Shown: positions 1-10,227 of the stretch, one piece after another
Numbering within the stretch: position 1 is the stretch's first letter
How the letters are laid out: every line of letters begins with the position of its first letter
NCBI RefSeq assembly: GCF_021155765.1
Contig: NC_060115.1
Span: forward strand, 9,280,493-9,344,492
Direction: 5' to 3'
From: Diprion similis
Lineage: Eukaryota; Arthropoda; Insecta; Hymenoptera; Diprionidae
Length of the DNA: 64,000 nucleotides
Position numbers and translations under genes: made by a program
Notes under the pieces: model-generated
Databases searched by the model: none
What the model saw: only the letters and a program-made list of their open reading frames with translations
Told to the model about the DNA's origin: nothing

Positions 1-3000
1 AACACACTCATATCTTGCGTACTTTACACCTTCAATTCAAAATCATTCTAAACTTTTACACAACGATCATTTTTTACGATATCTTATTAGAAATTCAACA
101 TCGTTCCTAACATTTAATTTATAAATCAAGTTTGTCGTCGTTTTTCAAAGACTTCCCTGACTTTTTTTAGTAACGTTTTACTATCAATTTGGAAGTCGTA
201 TGCATAGTTTTTTGCAAATGATATACATGAGGAAATTTACACAAAACAAAATTTAGCTAGTGGAAATATGCAAATAATGTTCGTAGTTTACACCGTTGCT
301 CTAGGTTATATTTTATACTTTCTAAATTTTAAAAAATTCGTCGTATCGTCGTTAGGGAATATGACATAACGTGTTATCATTTTAACATTTAAATTGTCAC
401 ATCAACATTGAATTTGTGGTTTGTACTTTTTCTTTCACTTAGTAGGACATTAAAAAATGGTTAAATAAACTCCAAAATTTTAGTGGACATGCACGGACAT
501 TTTTTTTCTAACCGTGCAGTTGAACACTAAAAAAGTCTTCAGTTTGCATATCCCTATTGATAATCATCTTCAATCAATCTTCTGGTGACTTTTTATCGAT
601 TTCAGTTTGTTCATTTTTGATCTTATTAATTTCTGGATTAATTCGTCTAAAATAATGATTATTTTAATAACTTTGCCGAAGAATTCTGAAAATTCTTACA
701 AAGTCTTCGCAAAGTAGAAATGTGATTGGTTAGAAATTTCGAAATCTAGAACATCTCCAAAGCTATCGATCCACATAATGCCGTTTATTCGGAAATTTAT
801 AGTTTACAGACGGTCTGAGCGCGTTTATTCCTAGCAACAGGTCAACCGACTGAGAGATTTATCGAGAGTAAAAACTTGGGCATTGCCTGATGCAAAGAGG
901 CGGAGATCTGGAATAATGCATATTGCATATATATAGCAGGTAAGTGCGTCGTTGATTTTCGATTGCGCTGCATCTAAATCCCCGACATATCGAGCGCGGT
1001 GGTAGACTAGATTGGATTAGGTTCGGTTAAATTGGATCCATTTGGGGTTTCTGTTGTGCATGAGCAGGGGATGTTCCCGTAAGACGAAAATTTTTGCTTT
1101 GACTTGATCTCACTTTTGGCGTGATTAAATAAGCTTGACACTCCGTACGCGAATAGCTTGAACAGACCTTTCATTGTACCGTGAAGTGTGGCCCCCAGCC
1201 TTGATAAGACGGATCCAAACCCTCTCCGAGGCTTCTTTGATGCCGACCTTCTTTGATCAGCCGAGTTAGCAAGCATGACCCAGGACTCGAAACCGACCGG
1301 AAGTTCGTTCGGCCATTAGACGCCTCCTCGCCACCTTCCGTCTGATGTATCTTCTCGCTTCGCCGTCGACTATCATTTTGGCGAATACATATACATACAC
1401 ACGTATATACCGGCGTGTATATTTCCTCGGTAATCGGATATGGACCCTGAAATATCGCGGTCTGGCTTTGAGCCAGCTCTTTTCGCGACCTCTGACCTCG
1501 CGTTCAAGCAATTTATTGCAGAGGAAAAAACAGCGGGGATTTGATAAGGCTCATTCTCTTTACGAGCCCTATTTATACGTTCTCCAGACTTTCTTTACGG
1601 CTGGATTACGCGCAAGTGTATATAGAAATATAACGCATATTAGACAGCATTTTTGTTTCGCAAGTATTATAATTAATTATTTCGATTCCTCGTTGCCAAG
1701 CTGCGAGGATTTAATTGTTCTAAATTGATTAAAAATCAGAATTCTAAATTTTTTCTATGTTAAGGATATATTGTTTTGCCTGAATTCAACTCGATTAACA
1801 CCCATACCATCTCAATCGACGATAATTGCAATGGTCAGAACTCATAAATTCCTTGAAAACTGAAGTACAAGTCCAATTGTAACAAATTGAAAAATGACAA
1901 GTTCTTTTTTGTCTATCGACTCCATATTTTGAGACCACTAACGGAATTCAAACGCGTTTGTGAATCATAAAATCATGTACTAACTTTATTCATCGGAGGT
2001 TGTATCCTTGCGCAAAATCGACAGAGTTGTGCGTAAAATTGGACGAACTCCGGTTGCTATGCGCCGGTAAATTTACTACGTTAGCATAGAGAGGAGGGCC
2101 GCTTAAAGTAGGTGCTCATACTTTATGATCGGCAGTCTCAACCTGCGTCGTGGAGTCATAAAGCACGTCGTAAAATTGGACAAAAAGTGTCTTCTTGTCT
2201 CCAGGGATTAAGTTCACTGATAATCCCTCACAAGATTGCGTACAGCGACAGCGAGGCTGAAAATTTCACGTTGAAAACTATGCATATCCTTTATAGCGTG
2301 TAAAATCAGAATATCTACGACACGTACATAAATGTTGGTTATCAAAGTGAAAATAGTCGTCAGTATCACGATGCATCGACGATTCAAGAGTTCTTCTTGT
2401 ATGGATTAACTTATGAAGTAGAGTACAACCGTACTGTTCAGACATTGCCGCACCTGCGATAATGCAACTATTAACTCACGAACGAAAACGGAATGCATAG
2501 AATCAGGCGTCACGCGCAATTTAATTACCAAGTAAATTTCATAGTTTCACACATTCAACTGGAAAACTTTAGTATTTTTGGGGAAACAGTTCCTTCTTTG
2601 CCTTAAGTATAAAGAGATTTTCACGTTTCACGCTCTCTGATAAGCTTGGCTCCATTACCAACAATCATGAAGCTATAATATTGCTAATGAATAGTGATGA
2701 ACGTTATTAAGATAACGATGATGACGATGACGATCGTGGCGAACATAAAGGTAAATTGTTTGACTAACGGAAATTGGAGCTGATTGTGCGGTATAGACCC
2801 GATGTAAATTTTGTACCGATGAATGTACTTAAATAGCGTTCTTGCGAAACCATTTCGAAGATTCAGAAGTAATTTGTTCTGCGAAATTTCTTTCTCAATT
2901 AAATCTTTTTTTGCTTTGCTCATATGTCTTATCGGTTTCGTTGCTTCAATGTGATGCCTCGGAGCCTTTACACAGACTTTGGTTTTATTTCTATACGAAA

Positions 3001-3569
3001 AGTGGAAAAATGATTTTTAGTTTATAATTATACATAACTCTTCGCTTGTTTACTGTGATTTCCTGAACATTTGTGAATGGTGCTTAATCAGTATCGAATC
3101 TATTAGAATAGGTGTTTAAATTTTTACTATAGTTTGTATAATTATTACGGTCTAGTATCTATCTTGCACCTCATCGTTTTCCTCTCACGATTCTGTAAAG
3201 TGAAATCAATTATCCTCAATTATTTTCGCAGGATCTTTGAAAGAGCTTAAAATTATTATTATTATTATTGTTTTTTTTTACAACCATGTGCATCATTTGA
3301 AACGGGACAAAGATTGTGTACACATAATTCACTTATCTGACATTTATCATGGTATCATTCTTCCTCTGCAAATAAACTTCAATTGAATTTATGTTTATGC
3401 TGACACAATACGTATTTTGCAAGAGGAAATATTAAAAATAGTAAACCAATATTGACCTAAATGCAGTTTTGCAGCGAAGGCTCTGATGTTGATAACGATA
3501 TGAAAAAATTCTCGTTATCATATCAACTCTGTAATAGTGGATAACAGTTTGAAACAATTTATAAGACAT
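1..3569. other. AT-rich intergenic region, no supported gene
   Basis: I see no gene here that I can support. The stretch is AT-rich with a somewhat GC-richer patch at about 1000-1600. Short open frames occur there on both strands (89 codons on the minus strand at 1007-1276, 127 codons on the plus strand at 1345-1728), but none shows a family motif, a convincing splice site set or a promoter. A minus-strand frame at 2684-2923 ends in a hydrophobic Ile/Val-rich run, which AT-rich DNA produces easily. Confidence 0.6.
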
Positions 3570-3992
3570 CGTCATTTCTAAGGCCCATGTAATTCATTTT
3601 CCATGCAGAATTTTCAGCAATGTGTAATTAATTCTGACTTATCCAACCGACAACAAAATTGCTATTAAAAGCATTCCTTGTCGACGCTTTTCATACTATC
3701 TCAATTTTTTTGTGGATCAAAGAAATTGCTTATAATCGTGGATCAATTCGTTACCACAAACTACTTTTTTCCTTACTATTACAGTATACATTTTATTAGA
3801 TTCCGCAGTGCCGCGTCAATATCCTATGACATAATTCTCCGTGAGAGAACGAGCAAGTCAGACAATGTAACTTTTCACAAGAGCTTACAGTACTACATCG
3901 TCATTATATATTTAATTGCTTCGACATTCTAGGACCAATGTGAGACACAAAGAAAAACGTTTACACGCGTTGCTTTTATGACTATAATAAGT

Positions 3993-4063
3993 AGATAAGA
4001 GGATCGGCAAGGGAAGTACCCGTACGGTAATAAACTTCGAAGAAATTACTAAATGGAATCCCC
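3993..4063. promoter_or_regulatory. Candidate GATA plus kappaB-like site cluster upstream of small gene copy 1
   Basis: AGATAAG at 3993-3999 fits the GATA-factor consensus. GGGAAGTACC at 4011-4020 fits the loose insect Relish consensus GGRDNNHHBS. TGGAATCCCC at 4054-4063 reads GGGGATTCCA on the other strand, close to a Dorsal/Dif kappaB site. They lie roughly 95-165 bases upstream of the predicted start of transcription at 4158. Paired GATA and Rel sites are a known feature of insect immune-gene enhancers. The motifs are seen in the sequence; their function here is inferred, and such short matches also arise by chance. Confidence 0.35.
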
Positions 4064-4126
4064 GTCTAGGTCAACGCGACGTTCACTACAGTAGTCATAC
4101 CGGTCTATTCTCATGCAATATCTCTT

Positions 4127-4160
4127 TATAAACAGCTGGTCTCACTGCTGAGCTGTTAGT
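4127..4160 (+). promoter_or_regulatory. TATA box and initiator of small gene copy 1
   Basis: TATAAA at 4127-4132 is followed 31 bases later by the A of TTAGT (4156-4160), a variant of the arthropod initiator TCAGT. This is the standard TATA-to-start spacing. The duplicate gene has the same arrangement at 9111-9143, which strengthens both calls. The implied 5' UTR from 4158 to the ATG at 4232 is 74 bases with no other ATG. Confidence 0.65.
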
Positions 4161-4231
4161 ATCGCCAAGAATTGCAACGAAAGCAGTTAACGTCTCTCGA
4201 CTTGAACCACGCAGATTGCAACCGCAGTAAA

Positions 4232-5087
4232 ATGAGGTGAAGATCAGAGTAACTTTTTTTCTTGCTTTCGATATATTTCAACGAGATCAACGTCTCGGGA
4301 AATCGCCGTTTGCATAACATCCAAGTACATTTCATGTATCTAACATTGAATGCATTTTACTTTTGAAAACCATTTGTTTATACATATGTTTTATTTTTCG
4401 TACATTATATGTTCGTACTTTCGTATTGAAATTGACTCGTTTTGAGAAGCCGATTTTAAGTCTCTTACTCACGTGAATTTTAATCCCGCATTACGAAAGG
4501 AGGCACTTCGTGAAAGACATTTCGAAAAATCCGTCTCTCAAAATAACGGATCCTTTTGAATTTTATTCACAGTTTCTCCAGCACAAACAAGGGGCAGGGT
4601 GTGCGGATCTTCTTCTTCTTCCTATTCGGCTGTCTGATTATTTCCGTTATCGGAACGCCTGTGTCAGATTCTGTACCGGCACGTTCATCGCGCAGCGTAA
4701 ATCCTCTAGTGCTCGACGCAAGTAAGATGCAATTTTTTTACCGTCATAACTTACAACCCCGTAAAATAAATGTATCAACGTTCGAGAAATTCAATTTGGG
4801 TATATAATTCGTAAAATCAAACGATCCGGATTGTGTATAACCTTACAGAGTTAAATATCACATCTTTACATCCAAACTAACACAATTTGTAATTGGGTAT
4901 TGTATGTATGTATGTATGTATGTAATTGAAAATTTTTCTCCTCATTTCCTTAGCATCAATCTATATGGGCGTCAAAAATGGAAAAATCACCAAAAATGAA
5001 GGCCAGCGCCTAGGACAGTACCTTATTCAAGCTAACAAGAACTCGCGCGATATCCAATTGTTAACCCAAACATTAAATGGGAAGTAG
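4232..5087 (+). CDS. Small predicted secreted peptide, copy 1 of a tandem pair (three exons, 92 aa)
   Basis: I do not recognise the family. The exons are 4232-4236 (only ATGAG, donor GTGAAG), 4582-4721 (donor GTAAGA) and 4954-5087 (stop TAG 5085-5087). Lengths of 5, 140 and 134 sum to 279 bases, and the phases agree (2, then 1). The protein begins MSTNKGQGVR, then has a strongly hydrophobic stretch (residues 11-25, IFFFFLFGCLIISVI) and a likely signal peptidase region near GTPVSDS. A Ser/Arg-rich segment (ARSSRS, residues 35-40) could be a propeptide cleavage site. The C-terminal part, from about residue 50, carries VKNGKIT..EGQRLGQ and LIQANK and is matched by copy 2 in sequence and exon borders. 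No cysteines occur in the mature part, so this is not a defensin-type fold. A secreted or pro-peptide role is inferred from the leader only. AATAAA lies at 5499-5504. The weakest point is the five-base coding exon, but it is duplicated in copy 2. Confidence 0.68.
4900..4924. repeat. (GTAT)n microsatellite
   Basis: About six units of a GTAT tetranucleotide sit in the second intron of small gene copy 1, some 30 bases before the acceptor of exon 3. Confidence 0.9.
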
Positions 5088-8000
5088 AGATAAATAATTT
5101 CCAACCTAAGTACTTCAAAATATACTTGAGCGATTATAATCGGTCAATTTATTATATTTAAGATTAAGCAGTGCAGCAAACCTTACGGTGAACTAAAGTA
5201 CCTTCTTCAACCTTCAAAAACGTCTCAATTACAATTTACAAAATTTCACTGATCAAGATTGTGAGACATTTTGAGAAAATGGTGTATCTTTAATTCAAAC
5301 CTCCATTGTAATGACAAAAATTTTTATAAGTGCGATAATATTTCCTTCACTCGGTTCTGACTGAATACGAAAAGAACAAAATGGCTGGCATGCAAAATAT
5401 AACGATTACATAATTTTTATAATATTATTATTATTATTATTGATAAATTCATTCAATCAGGTTTTTCAAGTGGATATTTTTAATCTTGTGTAAGGTATAA
5501 TAAACAGTTGTTCGACTGCGGTTCAATTTTCAATCTATCACATTATTCATACAACCAAACATATTTCTGGATATACACGGTGTGAACATATATTTTCAAT
5601 GTATTTTCTGGTTCCATTTCCAAACGTAAATTATACTCTGACTCACGCGTTTTTCTTTCTTCTTCGGTCAATAAATCACCCTCGTTCTCGGCTTTGATGG
5701 AGTGAAATAGGGGCGATTGAATAATACTTCAGAAAAGGAACTGCGATTTATCCGATAATTTGATTGCATCCGAAGAATCTAGTCCGCATCTACTGTATTA
5801 ATAATAGAATTGGCAAAATTGACTAGCTCCGCGCGATAAAGCGGATAAGGAATATAAACAGCGTGCATTCTTGTGGGAAATAAAACAACGAGTTTATTTC
5901 GTGCCGAACGAAGTGCGTGGGAGCTATCAGAATTGATTGAGCCTATCTCGGATGACAAATGTCTGTAACAATGTAACGCTATGGTCACGCCACACGATAA
6001 ATGCATTGCAACGTGCATAATTTATTAAAAAGACTTGCAGAAAGTATCTCATTGAAAATTTTCTCGTGACCATCGAGATGATTCGATGCTTGTACGACAA
6101 TAAATCAATGTAGTCTGCTAAACATTAGTGTATTTTGTAACAAAGAGGCAAACTCGGCGTTTTTGCACCGAGCGTAAGTCGTGAGTGAGACTTTGCGCCT
6201 TTTCATTTTTTCACGATTCACGAAATTGAGGTTAGAGTTGCGTAATGTCAGCTTTGTTCGCGACGGCGCATGCGCACGGTACAGAAAAGTTCGCCTTTAA
6301 CCCCCAGGAAAAAAATTCCGCGCATGTGCAATCGTAGAGTCAAGATATCTAAATTGTGTAGGCAAAACAGGATGAAAAAACGCGTAAAACACGCCCGCGT
6401 GATATAAATAGATTACCTAATGTTGAAATGTTCGAAAAATTTGCCATCGACAACTATGATTAAACTAAAAATAGTTGCTTATACCACGATTTCTTGTTAT
6501 TACAAAAATATTTAAAACGTTACAATAACGATGCCCGTTTTACCAGAATTTCCTAAGAACGAAAGTAGATGAAACTTTTTTTTCTCAGCGTACAGCGAGT
6601 GCGATAGGACGAAGTTTCGATCGGTCTAATGCTCTATTCGATTCGTGGCCCCGCCCCGGCGACTAGGCACTTAAACGGGCAATTGTTCGGAGCAAGGACG
6701 ACCATCTCATCCTTCAAATCGTCGCAGACTTCTGCCGCATCCCTCCTTACGGTGGCCGCAATTTCATTAGAGCCAGACGCCTGGCTCATTGGTGATTACG
6801 TAGGTGAATAGTCTTGACATAAGGTGGGTGAGACCACCCCTACACTTGTCGTAAAATTGCGTTACGAGTCGAAGTACGAAGAGCACGTATGTTCACCAAA
6901 AACGTCTATCCATGCCTCGCGGATTATGTGTATACACCTGGAGGGGGGGGATAAGGAAAGGGGTTGAAAGAGAAGTACGAACGTGGAAAATTATCGACGA
7001 CATGAACTGGATCTCGGGAATGGAGTCACACGGCTTTATTCAGGGTCCAAAGATCGCGACCTGCGCCGACAACCTGTTGACCCAAAGTCTCTGCAGGCGC
7101 CACACCATCTGCATTATCTTCCCGAGGGAAATACGCGAAACGCTTCCGTAAGCAGCCAAAGAACGAGACCAGCTTCCCAACCACGTCATAACTCATTACT
7201 ACCGCAGCCTCGTTTTATACTTGAGATATTATCATCCCCTTGTGCGTTTATGTGTTAATGAACTTTTACTCTTTATATATATTACCTTATTATAATTTTT
7301 TCTGCTTTTTTTTTTTGTTGATGTTTGGAAATATAGTGGGCTTGTAATTATCAACACTGACTGTAATATTATTGTTATTACGCGAGGCTACTCGACGTGT
7401 AAATTAGTGCGTTAATCTGACCCTACGGATGGCGAGGGTGCGACTAAATCCTTAATATCCTTAACTATAATCCGTCAGCAAGCAGCACGTATAGCGGAGT
7501 TTCGGCGCGAGGAACGTCGCAATGTCGCCAATTCAAATAACCCACGACAGGCTGAATCATGCACTTGACAGGGAAATTTATTCATGTACACGATGTGACT
7601 TATATACCTTGGTACACCGTGAAGAATAACCAGTGCTCTCCTCGACAAAGACTCTATTATGTAATATTGTATATGCAATAATACGCATACCCTGCAGTCG
7701 TTTCAGAGTCACTTTATTTCTTTTAGCCACGGAGTTCCGAAAAGCAAAGTGTTTAAAAAATGTTAAACCCATGTGATGTGAAATTTCTTATCAATGAATA
7801 CCTTTGCGTCGCAGGGGTATTGGAAAAGTGTAATGAAAAGAATTTCTTCGACGAAATTCTTTGCTTACTTTTTCCTCTTCTTCTTTTTCTTCAAATCAAT
7901 GAATATTATTTTTATTTACGAATACGCTAACTTTTACACAGCTAAAGTGCTGAAAAATATTTATAGACTGTTCGACGACAAGTTTTTGTCAATTTATTCA

Positions 8001-8290
8001 GACAACAAGAGAAACAATGCAAGATTTTAGCTCCTGTTTGAATATCTATAATAATAATAATATTATATATTTCGATAATAAATAGCACACTCGATGATAA
8101 ATGAAATATTTTCGCAATTCAGCGAACTATTACAGGTATACTCGATAACATCTTCGACACATAGATATGCAAACAGATAAATACAAATGGTAGAATATCG
8201 CGATAAGATCTACTGATGAGACAGCGTCCTGGGGTTGAAAACTTTGAACTTATCTTAAGTGTTGAAGCAGGTGGAGACTCGAGTATGTGA
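5088..8290. other. Spacer between the two small gene copies
   Basis: No gene is supported. A GC-richer part at about 6600-7260 holds several short overlapping plus-strand frames (6629-6811, 6912-7151, 6983-7258) without recognisable motifs. It could hold a non-coding transcript or untranslated exon, but nothing decides this. The rest is AT-rich. Confidence 0.55.
6266..6276. promoter_or_regulatory. NRF-1/Ewg-type palindrome
   Basis: GCGCATGCGCA is an exact match to the core NRF-1 (Drosophila Ewg) palindrome. A related CGCGCATGTGCA lies at about 6318-6330. Such sites normally sit in promoters of broadly expressed genes, yet no gene start can be identified next to this one. Confidence 0.4.
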
Positions 8291-9110
8291 AATTACCAGG
8301 AAGTGTAATTAATTTTGATGAGTCTAACCGACAGCGGACTTGCGTCAGGAATTCGACAGAGGCATTCCTCGCAGACGCGTTCCAAGCCCCCTCGTATTTT
8401 GGGATTACAGAGAAATAACTCGCCGCCCAAAGTACTTTCATTATTATTGCAAGTATTTAATGATGGTTGCGATCACGTTTGGATACGTTTTATCAGGTTC
8501 GATTGAAACGGAGTTAGCTGTGAACTGGGCAGGCGATAAAGAATAAAGAGGAACGATTGTGCGCGTGATACGCAGACAAACGTCACCAGCCAGATGGTGA
8601 GAGAAATAAACAGGGGAATCACCGGAGCCGACACGTTCCAAGAAGAAATTAAATCACCGCCCACTTCGTCTTTGCGGTAAATATATCTACGTAGATATTC
8701 TACAACGAGAGTTAAATCCTTCTTGGAATAATATATTCTTCGTACTGTCTTTCGAGAGCGAAGCGACTTTTAAGTAAGACAAGTTCTTTGGGATATGGGA
8801 TGCGGATCATTTGTAATTTTTGGACGCTCTAGAAGGATAAAAGAACTCGAATTTTATACAAGATGGAAAGTGCCGTGATCGAGGACTTTTTGTATATATC
8901 GTAGATTTATTCAATTTGTCATTTCAAAAAATAAATTATTATTTAATAATAATAATCCTGAAATACTACGATGTAATATTTCATTTACTTATTTCTTACC
9001 CATCGAATACTTGTCAAAAGATCAATGACCGTTGCATCGGAAGACCTTGCTATTCATTGGTCGTAGCTGCATTTGAGTGGTTCAGAAGTTATGAATCATC
9101 GTGTCTGTAT

Positions 9111-9143
9111 TATAAGCTGCAGCGCGACTGCCGCTCTGTCAGT
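9111..9143 (+). promoter_or_regulatory. TATA box and initiator of small gene copy 2
   Basis: TATAAG at 9111-9116 lies 30 bases before the A of a consensus arthropod initiator TCAGT (9139-9143). The following bases (ATCGC) match copy 1, and the sequence up to the ATG (…GCAGTAAAATGAGGTGA) is nearly identical in both copies. The implied 5' UTR is 84 bases. Confidence 0.65.
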
Positions 9144-9224
9144 ATCGCTAATAATCGCGACGAAGGAACTGAGATTTTCTCTCTCACAACTTAACGCTTA
9201 CCTGAGGATCTCAACTGCAGTAAA

Positions 9225-10227
9225 ATGAGGTGAGGATCAGCGCATATCTATTCCTCCGTTTTCTCCGCATTTTATTAAGTAACATGTATTTAGAAAATCA
9301 CTCTACGTATGTCTAAGGAAATTAAAAATCTATTGTGTTATAGATATATTTTTTGCAAGGATGAATCATAATATTTCGTAACAAGAAAGTTGAAGTCGAT
9401 TGGTAATCTAATTTTTTTTTATTGAATATTGTAAGCATTTTTTTAGACAGTTGGTACACACCTCACTTGAAGGCTTTGACCTCGAAGAAATGGAATATAC
9501 TCCATGTATTCTCACCACCACGATCTGGGGGTTTCCCGAGTCGTTCGTGAAGTTTCTGGCACAAATTCTCAGGAATAATGACGGAATAAAAAAAAGCAAG
9601 GGTGTGTGAGTCAGGCCTAAAGGAATTCCTTGGACTAGACGTACCTGGATGCTTTCGCTGAACGAATGGGACGTCTGATATTTTTATAGTATTTGGAATG
9701 AGGGTGGCCACAGGATTAGGGTTTTAGTTTCCCAGGGTTGAAAGTTTTCCGACTTCACGAACGACATTCCGGGAAACCCGCTGTTCGCGAACCCTGATCG
9801 AACATCCATGTCATATATGGGTTCTTTCCAATTCTATTTACAGTTCCTCTGACACCAACTCAGAGAAGAAGTTCACTTTGCGATCCGCGGAATCGATTCA
9901 GAAATCGTTTCCACTATTGGCGAGTACAAGTACGTTGGATTGATTGTTAATCGAATCTTTAAAGTAGTTTAAATGTACAAACGTTCGAAGGAATCTTTCT
10001 CCTCAGATATTTTGAATAGCATGTTGAATATGAATGTACCAGTAGATAGTAGAGAAAGTAAATTTGGTCTGATCATTTCTTTCATCTCTTTCTCAGCATC
10101 TGTGCATCTGGCAGTGAAAGATGGCAAGATCACCCCAAACGAGGGACGGAAATTAGGACAGCAGATATTTCAGGCGAACAAGGACGCGACCAATCTTCAA
10201 ATAATAAACTCCAACCTGCGTAAATAG
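9225..10227 (+). CDS. Small peptide gene, copy 2 of the tandem pair (three exons, 73 aa in this model)
   Basis: This is a relative of the copy at 4232-5087 and an unrecognised family. The modelled exons are 9225-9229 (ATGAG, donor GTGAGG), 9844-9929 (donor GTACGT) and 10097-10227 (stop TAG 10225-10227), together 222 bases with matching phases. A second donor at 9924 would remove two codons in frame. The last exon aligns closely with copy 1: VKDGKIT..EGRKLGQ and QANKD are shared. The middle exon does not encode a hydrophobic leader; it begins SSSDTNSEKKF. So either copy 2 has lost secretion, or a leader exon in the 614-base first intron has been missed. Exon 3 is the most secure part; the N-terminus is uncertain. 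Confidence 0.58.

Larger units (their letters stand above)
3571..10227 (+). repeat. Diverged tandem segmental duplication carrying the small gene pair
   Basis: Two segments, about 3590-5090 and 8295-10230, are related over their upstream, promoter, exon 1 and exon 3 parts. Clear anchors are GTGTAATTAATT followed by the shared words CCAACCGACA / CTAACCGACA and GGCATTCC / GCATTCC with a GACGC end (3619-3687 against 8297-8377). Others are the promoter block (4127-4236 against 9111-9229) and the last exon. The offset varies between roughly 4.7 and 5.1 kb because intron lengths differ. The level of divergence indicates an old duplication. Confidence 0.65.

Noticed and set aside
2684..2923. Minus-strand frame ending in a hydrophobic segment, a possible tail-anchored protein
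   Set aside because: AT-rich DNA easily encodes Ile/Val/Phe runs; there is no promoter, splice or family evidence.
8444..8664. Minus-strand frames with a leader-like hydrophobic stretch between the small gene copies
   Set aside because: Two overlapping frames of similar length occur and neither has a motif or matching exon; the region belongs to the duplicated upstream DNA of copy 2.
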